A DNA stretch of 17,026 nt from DATKWV01 sp035529405 (GTDB lineage: Bacteria; Planctomycetota; Phycisphaerae; Sedimentisphaerales; Anaerobacaceae), in contig DATKWV010000145.1 of NCBI GenBank assembly GCA_035529405.1, forward strand, positions 1 through 17,026. The letters run 5' to 3'. The notes under the pieces were generated by a model. That model saw nothing but the letters and a program-made list of their open reading frames with translations. It ran no database searches and was not told where the DNA came from. This document shows positions 9,878-17,026 of this stretch, piece after piece (the stretch's first letter is position 1; each line of letters starts with the position of its first letter). The position numbers and the translations under genes were made by a program.

Positions 9878-10810
9878 TTACACGTATTCTACAGTGGCCG
9901 GCGGTTTTGGCGTCAGGTCATAAAGGCAGCGATTTACCCCTTCTATCTGCAGGATTCGTTCGCAGATTCGGTTCAGCTTGTCCCAACCGAGCTTTTTAAC
10001 TGTTGCCGTTCGCGCATCTATACTGTCGATGCAGCGAACCACAATGATTTCGCCGAACTGGCGTTTGTTGTCTCGGATACCCGTGGCGCGGTCGCTTAAC
10101 AGAACCGCCAGGTACTGAAATGCCCCGCTTTCTGCCAGTTCCTCTTCGACAATTGTCGTTGCTGCGCGTACTGTCTTTAATCTTTCTTCGGTGACTGGCC
10201 CCACGATACGCGCTGCCAGTGCCGGCCCGGGAAAGGGTATCCGCTGGCACAATTGGCTCGGCAGCTCCAGTACCTTAGCCACCTCACGTACACCGTCTTT
10301 TCGCAGGCCCTTCAGCGGTTCAAGCACGCCGTAACCGTAAGCTTTTTGCGTATCGATACCAATCTGGGCAAGTATGTTATGCTGGCGCTTTATCCCCGCC
10401 ACTGTCTCCTCTATGTCGGTAAGAATGGTTCCATGCAGCAGGAATTTTGCCCCTGATTCTTTTACCAGCCGCCCGAATACCTTTGCATAGAATGTATCTG
10501 TAATGGCCTGACGCTTCTGTTCAGGGTCTGTAAGACCTGCCAAAGCGCTGAGAAACTCCTGCCTGGCATCAATAAGTTCGACCGTAATACCCAGTTTGCC
10601 GAATAGCTTGACCACATGCTCAGGCTCACCTTCACGCATCAGGGCATTGTCCACAAACACCGTTTTCAATTGCTCACCCAGCGCGCGATGCCCCAGCATG
10701 GTTACGACCGAACTGTCCACGCCGCCGCTGAGCGCATTGATTGCTTTTTCCCTGCCGACCGTGGCCCGAATATCAGCAACCTGCTCTTCGATGAATTTTC
10801 CATAGTCCAT
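9878..10810 (-). CDS. guaA: GMP synthase ATP-pyrophosphatase subunit (stand-alone, GuaAb-like)
   Basis: A 310-residue protein matching the C-terminal two-thirds of GMP synthase, which adenylates XMP and aminates it to GMP. The PP-loop is SGGVDSS (28-34), followed by VFVDNALMREGE, HGTILTD, RIPFPGPALAARIVG and the C-terminal XMP-binding end KPPATVEYV (302-310). The N-terminal glutamine amidotransferase domain of bacterial GuaA is absent, and the length matches the separate archaeal-type GuaAb subunit. Several positions differ from classic GuaA (KRQHN rather than KSHHN; DRATGIRDNKRQFG), so it may be a divergent paralogue. AAGGAGG lies four bases before the ATG, and a promoter candidate lies at 10873-10881. 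A glutaminase partner is not encoded in this window, so ammonia or a distant GuaAa would be needed. Confidence 0.8.
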   Translation of the reverse strand: MDYGKFIEEQVADIRATVGREKAINALSGGVDSSVVTMLGHRALGEQLKTVFVDNALMREGEPEHVVKLFGKLGITVELIDARQEFLSALAGLTDPEQKRQAITDTFYAKVFGRLVKESGAKFLLHGTILTDIEETVAGIKRQHNILAQIGIDTQKAYGYGVLEPLKGLRKDGVREVAKVLELPSQLCQRIPFPGPALAARIVGPVTEERLKTVRAATTIVEEELAESGAFQYLAVLLSDRATGIRDNKRQFGEIIVVRCIDSIDARTATVKKLGWDKLNRICERILQIEGVNRCLYDLTPKPPATVEYV

Positions 10811-10872
10811 ATTGCCTCCTTATTATTGTATCTTGCAACCGATACGTTTTTAAAATACAAACCAAACCCGAA

Positions 10873-10881
10873 TTTATACCA
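10873..10881 (-). promoter_or_regulatory. Extended -10 promoter candidate for guaA
   Basis: On the minus strand the sequence reads TGGTATAAA, a TGn extended -10 element followed by a near-consensus -10. The matching -35 position is weak. It is 63-71 bases before the guaA start. The surrounding ten bases (AATTTATACC on the plus strand, 10871-10880) recur exactly at 9601-9610 before groEL2, which may reflect similar promoter composition. Confidence 0.35.
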
Positions 10882-10910
10882 AGTCAATACGCCTGTAAAT
10901 CTAATTATTT

Positions 10911-10948
10911 TAATAGAAACCGTCAGCGATTGTAATACAGCCGACAGT
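10911..10948 (-). terminator. Terminator-like hairpin after tsaB
   Basis: On the minus strand, ACTGTCGGC (plus 10940-10948) can pair with GCTGACGGT (plus 10919-10927) over nine pairs including two G-U, with a 12-base loop. A T-rich run, TTTCTATTA, begins at the end of the right arm. It starts about 42 bases after the tsaB stop. The tail is not a pure T run, so the call is tentative. With the guaA promoter just downstream, it would separate the two genes. Confidence 0.4.
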
Positions 10949-10990
10949 ATCTTTAGCGAAACCGCTTTCAGTGATTTGTTATGAATGCCG

Positions 10991-11752
10991 TTACCGTTTT
11001 ACCCGCACGTCTGCGCCGCGCAGATATGTCGGCCTGAGCGGTCCTGCCTCGTTAAAGCGTCCTTCCAGCGCCATTTGCCACCCCAGCATATGCACCTTTG
11101 ATGCTGTTGGGCTCCAGTACTGTTCCGGCAGAAACCTGAAACCTTCGGCCTTGAACTTATCCCTGTAATAGACAAGACCTTCTCCTGACAGCCATATCGG
11201 CTGTCTGCTTTTTCCGAATTTCTCGACAAAATCTTCTGCCGTCATCACGCAGTCAGGGGCAATCTTCTTCCAGTTAAAAACACCCGCCGGCGCAGAATCA
11301 TCCTTGCCCGGACTGTTTGAATACCCCTGATTAGCTGCTCTTTGATATACAGCGGTAAAAAACTCTCCTCTCTTGGCATCCAGAATACTTGCCGTTTTTT
11401 CGGGCACTTTGCCTTTATCGGTTTTGTACTGGCTGCAGTTGGCCGCGATTACATCCAGCGTATCGACCGCAACGATTTTCACACCGCCGGCAAGATTCAT
11501 TATTTTCGCCATCGTTGTCGCTATGCGAAGCCCTGTAAAGCTTCCCGGCCCCGCCGATATATAAATATGACCGATTTCACTTGCCTTGCGACCAATCGCA
11601 CGTAGTAGATCCTCTGTTGCCTGAAACACTTCCATACTATGACGCATCGGCGCCGAAAAACACTGCTCGCTCAGTATCCGGCTGCCTGTTGCTATTGCAA
11701 CCGCGCCCATTCTGCCGGAGCTTTCAACCGCCAGTATCAACGGTTCTTCCAT
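10991..11752 (-). CDS. tsaB: tRNA threonylcarbamoyladenosine biosynthesis protein TsaB
   Basis: A 253-residue partner of TsaD and TsaE in making the universal t6A modification at position 37 of ANN-decoding tRNAs. It has the ASKHA-type N-terminal fold starting LILAVESSGRMGAVAI, and the family motif SAGPGSFTGLRIA (about residues 66-78). TsaB lacks catalytic metal-ligand histidines of its own and works as a scaffold for TsaD. It is slightly longer than the E. coli protein (231 residues). AAGG precedes the ATG. The gene is divergent from the first secretin-like gene, sharing a 290-bp intergenic region. tsaD and tsaE are not in this window. Confidence 0.92.
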   Translation of the reverse strand: MEEPLILAVESSGRMGAVAIATGSRILSEQCFSAPMRHSMEVFQATEDLLRAIGRKASEIGHIYISAGPGSFTGLRIATTMAKIMNLAGGVKIVAVDTLDVIAANCSQYKTDKGKVPEKTASILDAKRGEFFTAVYQRAANQGYSNSPGKDDSAPAGVFNWKKIAPDCVMTAEDFVEKFGKSRQPIWLSGEGLVYYRDKFKAEGFRFLPEQYWSPTASKVHMLGWQMALEGRFNEAGPLRPTYLRGADVRVKR

Positions 11753-11899
11753 TGCCTTGTCCTTTGCTGCCGAAAGCAGGCCGCTTCATGTCTGTGGTTG
11801 ACTTGAACCGGCGCTGCATTTTTTCTAATTGTCCGTTTATCGATTCGCCGATTAATCAGTTATAAAGGTTTTCCGAGGGATATTACTGCCTGGGCGACA

Positions 11900-11946
11900 A
11901 TAAATCAAATTTTTCCCTTGCTAAAACCTGTTAGAATGCTTTTCTT
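11900..11946 (+). promoter_or_regulatory. Shared upstream promoter element, copy A
   Basis: Bases 11900-11921 are identical over 22 bp to bases 13641-13662; the core reads TCAAATTTTTCCCTTGC. The element ends in a -35-like TTGCTA (11918-11923). Seventeen bases later lies TTTCTT (11941-11946), at the same offset as TATCCT in copy B. A further shared motif, AGCGGCGGTG (11961-11970), resembles AAAGCGGTGG downstream of copy B. The element lies about 120 bases before the TTG start at 12043 and is the only distinctive structure in the 290-bp region between tsaB and that gene. Confidence 0.6.
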
Positions 11947-12042
11947 ATATATACTGATTTAGCGGCGGTGCTTCTTAAAAACCTACATAATATAGATGGT
12001 CTGTAAAAGATTATATTGAACCTTTTTCCGGGAGGTTTGGAA

Positions 12043-13185
12043 TTGGACACTGAAAAATCATCCGTTCACTTCTTCTGCGGACCGGTTCTGCCGGTTATTG
12101 GCCTATCGGTTATGTTTTTTATAACCGCTCTGGCGGCTCAGCCGGGGGGTACCAGGCCCGACAATACCGAAAAATCTGCAGTTATGCACCGAACAGCGCA
12201 GGATTGGATGCAGGTCGGTGCCGAACTGTGCGCCAGAGGACTATACCAAAAGGCACAGGCCGCATTTAACCGCGCTGGGCAGTATGAGTTCTACCTTACG
12301 CCCGACCAGCGCCAGAGATTAACTCAACTGCTGCAAGAGGCACAGCTGGCACCAGCCGAAAGGGAACAAATCCTCCAGGTCCTCGAAAAAGCCGACCGGT
12401 ATATTACGCAAAGACAATACGAAAACGCAAAGGCCGAGCTCGAAAAGGTCAGGGAAAACCAGTTTCTCACGACCGCCGAGCAAAAACATATCGCCGAAAA
12501 AATTAAAATCATAAACGACCAGTGGCTGCTGCGGAAAAAGCAGCTGACAGCCCTCTACGACCGCAGTGTGAAGTTCTACCGACAGGGCCAGCTGCAGAAG
12601 GCGCGGGATGGTTTCAATGAAGTAGCCGCAAGTGACTTATTGGCCCCGAACATAAGAAAAATAGCACAGGATTATCTGGCCAGAATCGACCAGTTCTTAA
12701 GTCAGGCTCCTCCGTCCTTGTCGTCTTTGCAGGACCAGTCGCCGGACAAATCGACATATCCGCAGGAACATGTCACCACATTTGTTGACAAAAACGCAAG
12801 CCGGCAAAACTACCCGATAAATCAAGTGCACGTCCCTGATTTTGCCGCAACTGCCGCTGAACCTAATGTACAGCTTGAGTCGCTTAATCGCAAAAAAAGC
12901 GTTCTGCGAAGCTACGCAACAGCGCTGATTAACGATGCTATTGACAAAGCGCAAAAACATTTAACACAGGGCAGGTTCTATAAGGCCAGCAAGGCTCTTG
13001 ATGCCGCCGAAGAGGCGGTCAACGAAAACCGTCTTTACCTCGGCGGTGACGCTGTCAGCGCCTATCACAGCCGGATTAAAGCCCTTGCTGAGCAAATAAA
13101 TGCCGCAAGGTCGCAATGGCTTGGTACGTGGGACCAGGCCGCCCCGGCGCCCGCCCCTGCGACAGACCAAAGCGTAAATAACTGA
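12043..13185 (+). CDS. Exported helical-repeat protein, secretin-less paralogue of the downstream secretin
   Basis: A protein of about 380 residues with a signal peptide (FFCGPVLPVIGLSVMFFITALAAQ) that would be exported to the periplasm. The start is set at TTG 12043 because GGGAGG (12030-12035) lies seven bases before it; an in-frame TTG at 12016 has no such site. The mature part is rich in amphipathic helices of TPR-like character (KFYRQGQLQKARDGFNEVA; YITQRQYENAKAELEKV). It aligns collinearly with the N-terminal region of the next gene: DRSVKFYRQGQLQKARDGF (from residue 173) with DRSLELYNSGELEKAREGF, and NRKKSVLRS (from residue 282) with NRKISILRS, both followed by VNEN(R/Q)LYLG. It ends where the secretin gene continues into its Q-rich linker and channel. 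It may be an accessory or competing subunit of the secretin; the function is otherwise unknown. Confidence 0.8.
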   Translation: MDTEKSSVHFFCGPVLPVIGLSVMFFITALAAQPGGTRPDNTEKSAVMHRTAQDWMQVGAELCARGLYQKAQAAFNRAGQYEFYLTPDQRQRLTQLLQEAQLAPAEREQILQVLEKADRYITQRQYENAKAELEKVRENQFLTTAEQKHIAEKIKIINDQWLLRKKQLTALYDRSVKFYRQGQLQKARDGFNEVAASDLLAPNIRKIAQDYLARIDQFLSQAPPSLSSLQDQSPDKSTYPQEHVTTFVDKNASRQNYPINQVHVPDFAATAAEPNVQLESLNRKKSVLRSYATALINDAIDKAQKHLTQGRFYKASKALDAAEEAVNENRLYLGGDAVSAYHSRIKALAEQINAARSQWLGTWDQAAPAPAPATDQSVNN

Positions 13186-13640
13186 TATGACAGTCGAAGT
13201 CGTCTTGTGCAGGGTAACTGCAGGCCCGCCCCAGCAGATGACAAGTATTCTAAAGCATATCTATACTGATTTGCCGTTGGCTGTTATGTGTTTTGACCAT
13301 CACAATTCCTGGTCAGCTCGACTATGGTTTATGCTCATTGTGGTCTTGGGAATGCCCAGCCAGCCTCAAGGGAGCAATTTTTGAAAAGAATCCGCGGGGC
13401 CCGGCAAAACGGGGTGGGCTTTTACGTTTTTCGCGGGCCTGGCACTATTCCTTTACGGCTTACGCGGTCAGGAAAAAAGAGCCTATCGCCATTTTTTTTG
13501 CATTTATTACGCTGGCAAAATTGTGCAGCTTTAGCCGCCTTACCCGTATTGGCATTCCTTCCTATCCTGCGCAGAACGCCATCTGGAACCCGTAATATAG
13601 GACCTGACGTACGAAAACGGACAATATTTGCAAACTGCGC
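13186..13640 (+). other. Long spacer without a recognisable gene
   Basis: About 455 bases separate the first gene's stop from copy B of the promoter element. An ATG one base after that stop opens a 65-codon frame, and two other overlapping frames of about 100 codons cross the region, but none resembles a known protein and none has a convincing ribosome site. A weak hairpin near 13399-13419 (GCCC/GGGC) is followed by TTTT and could end the upstream transcript. The region could hold a small RNA, a decayed gene or simply spacer. Confidence 0.4.
13399..13423 (+). terminator. Weak terminator-like hairpin in the spacer
   Basis: GCCC (13399-13402) can pair with GGGC (13416-13419) and is followed immediately by TTTT. 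An alternative inner stem CCCG/CGGG competes. Four-base stems are marginal. Its position about 210 bases after the upstream gene would fit an end of transcript, but the evidence is thin. Confidence 0.2.
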
Positions 13641-13687
13641 ATAAATCAAATTTTTCCCTTGCAAAAAACCAGCATTGCTGCTATCCT
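13641..13687 (+). promoter_or_regulatory. Shared upstream promoter element, copy B
   Basis: Bases 13641-13662 repeat copy A exactly. The -35-like TTGCAA (13659-13664) and TATCCT (13682-13687) are 17 bases apart, a good sigma70-type arrangement. AAAGCGGTGG follows at 13711-13720. The element lies about 134 bases before the secretin ATG at 13796. The exact 22-bp match sits in otherwise dissimilar intergenic DNA, which argues for retained function such as an activator site abutting the -35 box. Confidence 0.65.
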
Positions 13688-13795
13688 AATTTATGTAAAT
13701 ACCCCATCTTAAAGCGGTGGGTATGTATGCTACGAAGCTATTGGGAACTCTTGGGTGATGAAAAATTTCCGGTTTTTTTTGGCTGGAGGGGTGAA

Positions 13796-16700
13796 ATGAG
13801 GTCTTCTTTTATAGGCTGGGTAATCTTGGTTTTCTTAGCGTTGACGCTGCCGACGTGGGCGCAGACAAAGCAAACCGACAGGCAAAGGATTGTTCATCAG
13901 GTAGCGCAAAAATGGATTGAAGTCGGCACCGAACAGTATCAAAGGGGTTTCTTCAGGGCTGCGGAACAGTCATTCGTAAGGGCGCTGGATTACCGCGAAT
14001 ATCTGACCGCTGCCGAAAATGAGGAACTGGACAAACTTCTCGAAAATGCCAGGCACGCTGCCGCAGAAAGGGACAATGCCCTTGAGGACGTGCGCAAAGG
14101 CGAGCAGTTCCTCCAGCAGGGCAGGCTGGGCAAGGCTAAAGCCTGCTTTACCAAAGCCCGCGATAATAAATTGCTGCCTGAAGACAGGCGCGCCCTGGTC
14201 AGCGCTGAGCTTGAAAAATTGGAAAAGCTGCTGCTTGAAAAGAAGGATGAAATCAGCCGGATTTATGACCGCAGTCTTGAGCTTTATAACAGCGGCGAAC
14301 TTGAGAAGGCCAGAGAGGGTTTTCTTGAAACCGCAGACAGTGACATATTGCAGTTGCCCGACGGCCAAAGCGCCCGGGACTACCTGGTAAGAATCGATAA
14401 AGTCCTGGCTGAAAGAGCACGGGTGCCGGCTGTTCAAACTGGGGACAAGCCCGCCGACGCTCGTGTCGGTGCAATAGAAATTGAAGCCGAATTACTCGAT
14501 GAACTGCCCGCCACACCTGGCATTGTGCCGCAGAAGCGCCCACAGGCCGTTGAGCCTGCAAAAGACAATGGCGGTTATATCGAGGTAATTAATCGTAAAA
14601 TCAGTATCTTGCGAAGTCACACAAAGGCCGTTGTCGATGACGCCGTGACCAAGGCTCAGGAGGTCCTGAACCAGGGCCAATTCGACACCGCCGAAGAAAT
14701 AGTTCACACTGCCCAGCGCATAGTCAATGAAAACCAGCTTTATCTCGGGCAGGATGTTTTCAACTATTACAGCGATACACTTACGCAGCTGGAACAAAAA
14801 ATAAACGACCGCAGGCAGCTTCAGGGTCAGCAGCTTCAGCAGCAAAAGCAGCAGCAGGCCGGCCAGGCCCAGATGCGATACAGGCAGCAGATGGAATCTG
14901 ACAGGGCAAAGAGAATTGCCGAGCTGATGACCAATGCCATCGCATATCAAAAACAGCAGCGGTATGAGGAAGCCCTTGGCCAGTTACAAAGCCTGCTGGC
15001 TATAGACCCGCTTAATAATGAGGCTATCATCCTCAAGGAAACTCTTGAGGATATGATTAGCTTCCGCATGCAGCTTGAAGTGCAGAAAGAGGCTGACAAG
15101 GAAAGGGTCAGCATTCTGCTAAGGAGCGATGAATCCGGAATCCCTTTTGCAAGGGAACTTACGCACCCCAAGAATTGGCGCGAAATCGAAGCCAAAAGAC
15201 AACCCGAGGATGTTATTGGTGAGGATTCAGCAGATATCGTTACATACAGACAACTGGACGAACTGGTGGACCTTTCGGGCCTGACCCCGCAGACGGCCTT
15301 TGGTGATGCCCTGGAGCAGTTAAGGCACGCTGTGGAACCTTTGCTGAAGCTGGTTGTCCTCTGGCGGGACCTGCAGGAGAATGCCGATATTGACCAGTTC
15401 ACTCCTATAAATATGAATGCCATAATCGATGTACCTCTCGGTACTGCCTTGAAGTTACTGCTGAAATCGGTTTCCGGCGGTCTGGTTGACCTTGGTTACG
15501 TCGTTGAAAACGGAGTAGTTACCGTTGGAACCACCGATGCCCTTCCCAGCGAGTTGGAGCCGCGTGTTTATGATGTTACCGTCCTGCTTGGCAGGCCTGC
15601 CGATTTTTATGCCATGAGCGGTATGGGCGGCGGCGGTGGCGGCGGCGGCGGTGGCCGAGGCGGTGGTGGTGGCGGCCGAGGCGGCGGTGGCGGCGGTGGT
15701 GGCGGCGGCAGCGGCGGTGGCGGCGGCCAGTATTTCGAGGAATATCTCGATGTTGATGAAGAGGAAATGGACAGCGAAAGATTGGCTGAGCAGGCCGCTG
15801 AAAGAGCCCAGAACCTCAGAGCCCTTATTCAGGAGACCATCGAGCCTGACAGCTGGTTCGATACCGGCACCGGAAGGGGTACCATAAGCTTCTATGAGAA
15901 CAAAAAGCTTGTTGTCCGGCAAACGCCGGAAATTCATAACAAAATAAAGAAACTCCTCAAGGAAATGCGCAAATCTCTTGGCCATCAGGTTGCCATTGAG
16001 GCAAGGTTCCTTCTGGTCGGCGAGAACTTCCTCGAGGACATTGGCCTGGATGTTGATTTCAGAATCCGCGCAGGCGGTTCCTTTGGCAATATTGACTTCT
16101 TCCAGGAATCTGCCGATGTTGCCAGGCCCAAGGCTACCAACATCATAGGCAGCCTCGGTGATGTTATTGCCGATGCTTATGAGTTCCCCGATGCCATGCG
16201 AACCCAGTTTGGCGGTGCTATACTCAACGGCCTGCAGGCAAACTTTGTTATCAGGGCTACCCAGACACACAAGGATACAAGGTCTTTGATTGCTCCCAAG
16301 GTAAGCGTGCTTAGCGGTGAAATGGCTTCTTTCAGGATGCAGAGGACCATCAGGTATGCACTGCCGCCCGATATATCTTATGGCGGGTTTGGTTATGGCA
16401 CCGGTGGCACTGGCGGCGGAGGTGCCGGCGGCTACGGCGGCTATGGCGGAATGTCAAGCATGATGCAGAACTATGGAGAGGTTCCGACAGGCACCATCCT
16501 CAATGTTACACCGACTATCACTCCGGACAGAAAGCATGTCTTGCTCAACATTGTAACCGAGTTGCGTGATTTGCTTGAAATGAAAGATTATACGGTGGAA
16601 ATGCCTGTCGGAGGCACTGCCACCCAGCCTGTGGCATACACTGTAACGCTGCCCCAGACTGAAATATCGAGGGTCCGGACCCGTGTCAGTATTCCTGATG

Positions 16701-16915
16701 GCGGAACCTTGCTGTTGGGCGGGCAGAAGAAAACTGCCGAAGTCGAAATGGAATCCGGAGTACCGGTACTGAGCAAGATTCCCATAATTGGCAGGGCGTT
16801 TGAAAACCGAAGTAAAATCAAGGACCACAAAATACTATTGATAATGGTTAAACCGACTATCATTTTGCAGGAGGAGGCTGACGCTGAGGCAATTGCGGCC
16901 ATGGAGAATGGCTAA
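13796..16915 (+). CDS. Secretin (type II secretion / type IV pilus GspD/PilQ-like) with N-terminal helical repeats
   Basis: A protein of about 1039 residues forming an outer-membrane channel. The start is the ATG at 13796, preceded by GGAGGGG and followed by a signal peptide ending TLPTWA; the frame is open further upstream but without support. In order: helical repeats paralogous to the previous gene (about 30-350); a Q-rich linker (341-362); a TPR-like unit (about 378-420); an N-domain with FTPINMNAIIDVPLGTALKLLL (about 535); a YDVTVLLGRP ring-building domain interrupted by a 34-residue Gly/Arg/Ser tract (611-644); then ENKKLVVRQTPEIHNKIKKL. The secretin domain starts near VAIEARFLLVGENFLEDIGL, includes IAPKVSVLSGEMASF, carries a second Gly/Tyr-rich patch (about 868-887), and ends with the signature VPVLSKIPIIGRAFENR. 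Whether it serves secretion or pili cannot be decided, since no partner genes are in view. Confidence 0.9.
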   Translation: MRSSFIGWVILVFLALTLPTWAQTKQTDRQRIVHQVAQKWIEVGTEQYQRGFFRAAEQSFVRALDYREYLTAAENEELDKLLENARHAAAERDNALEDVRKGEQFLQQGRLGKAKACFTKARDNKLLPEDRRALVSAELEKLEKLLLEKKDEISRIYDRSLELYNSGELEKAREGFLETADSDILQLPDGQSARDYLVRIDKVLAERARVPAVQTGDKPADARVGAIEIEAELLDELPATPGIVPQKRPQAVEPAKDNGGYIEVINRKISILRSHTKAVVDDAVTKAQEVLNQGQFDTAEEIVHTAQRIVNENQLYLGQDVFNYYSDTLTQLEQKINDRRQLQGQQLQQQKQQQAGQAQMRYRQQMESDRAKRIAELMTNAIAYQKQQRYEEALGQLQSLLAIDPLNNEAIILKETLEDMISFRMQLEVQKEADKERVSILLRSDESGIPFARELTHPKNWREIEAKRQPEDVIGEDSADIVTYRQLDELVDLSGLTPQTAFGDALEQLRHAVEPLLKLVVLWRDLQENADIDQFTPINMNAIIDVPLGTALKLLLKSVSGGLVDLGYVVENGVVTVGTTDALPSELEPRVYDVTVLLGRPADFYAMSGMGGGGGGGGGGRGGGGGGRGGGGGGGGGGSGGGGGQYFEEYLDVDEEEMDSERLAEQAAERAQNLRALIQETIEPDSWFDTGTGRGTISFYENKKLVVRQTPEIHNKIKKLLKEMRKSLGHQVAIEARFLLVGENFLEDIGLDVDFRIRAGGSFGNIDFFQESADVARPKATNIIGSLGDVIADAYEFPDAMRTQFGGAILNGLQANFVIRATQTHKDTRSLIAPKVSVLSGEMASFRMQRTIRYALPPDISYGGFGYGTGGTGGGGAGGYGGYGGMSSMMQNYGEVPTGTILNVTPTITPDRKHVLLNIVTELRDLLEMKDYTVEMPVGGTATQPVAYTVTLPQTEISRVRTRVSIPDGGTLLLGGQKKTAEVEMESGVPVLSKIPIIGRAFENRSKIKDHKILLIMVKPTIILQEEADAEAIAAMENG
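15626..15727 (+). repeat. GGC/GGT glycine-codon tract inside the secretin gene
   Basis: This 102-base stretch encodes 34 residues: 31 Gly, two Arg and one Ser. It is made almost entirely of GGC and GGT codons, so it is also a simple-sequence repeat at DNA level. It lies in the loop of a secretin N-domain, where family members often carry flexible Gly-rich insertions. Replication slippage in multiples of three would change loop length without a frameshift. Confidence 0.9.
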
Positions 16916-17026
16916 TACCAAAAATATAGAAAAAAATTGCAGGTTAACGTGTTATTCAGGGGCTTTTACGGTATCAGCAGTGTCTTGTTAAGTATGGGGG
17001 AGGTGGGTTCATAGCGCTTATAAACT
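16916..17026 (+). other. Window end after the secretin gene, no gene seen
   Basis: These 111 bases contain no clear terminator and no credible start codon. A purine-rich GGGGGAGGTGGG run (16996-17007) looks like a strong ribosome site, but no ATG, GTG or TTG follows it before the window ends, so a next gene cannot be called. Confidence 0.5.

Noticed and set aside
13187..13384. 65-codon frame starting one base after the stop of the first secretin-like gene
   Set aside because: The coupling position is suggestive, but the composition is unlike a protein gene, no family is recognisable and no ribosome site is clear; it is kept only as part of the spacer description.
15455..16270. Long open frame of 271 codons on the minus strand inside the secretin gene
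   Set aside because: It is antisense to a well-supported secretin; its Ala/Thr-rich stretch is just the reverse reading of the glycine-codon tract, and it matches no family.

Overview
The window reads like a chromosomal stretch of a Gram-negative, PVC-type bacterium, most plausibly a planctomycete of the Phycisphaerae/Sedimentisphaerales kind. That placement is an inference from gene style only: two different groEL genes, a very long secretin with a glycine tract, a lipoprotein alpha-L-fucosidase, TTG starts and an ECF sigma/membrane anti-sigma pair. No rRNA, tRNA, CRISPR array, insertion sequence or phage gene was seen.

Layout. (1) Positions 1-2171, plus strand: the end of an ECF sigma factor gene that is cut by the window edge, a translationally coupled single-pass membrane anti-sigma factor, and an isochorismatase-fold cysteine hydrolase. 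(2) Positions 9558-2176, minus strand: a compact protein-folding operon in the order groEL2, GH29 alpha-L-fucosidase lipoprotein, groES, groEL1, dnaJ, grpE, fmdB-type zinc ribbon. Several junctions overlap (TAATG, ATGA). The fucosidase between the two chaperonin genes is the odd member, and no dnaK or hrcA is present. A sigma70-like promoter lies just before groEL2, and a terminator upstream of it isolates the operon from guaA. (3) Positions 11752-9878, minus strand: tsaB (tRNA t6A synthesis) and a stand-alone GMP synthase ATP-pyrophosphatase subunit without its glutaminase domain. Each is followed by a terminator-like hairpin, and guaA has its own extended -10 promoter. (4) Positions 11753-17026, plus strand: two tandem, paralogous exported proteins. 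The first (about 380 aa) has only the helical-repeat region; the second (about 1039 aa) has the same region followed by a type II/IV-pilus-type secretin channel. The two genes are preceded by an identical 22-bp sequence that ends in a -35-like box, so they look co-regulated although a spacer of about 610 bp separates them.

How it fits together. The chaperone block would supply the GroEL/ES and DnaJ/GrpE folding machinery, with a secreted glycoside hydrolase co-translated from the first chaperonin gene. The secretin pair would form or assist an outer-membrane channel for secretion or pilus assembly. The strongest candidates for new biology are the secretin plus its secretin-less paralogue with a duplicated promoter element, and the fucosidase wired into a chaperonin operon.
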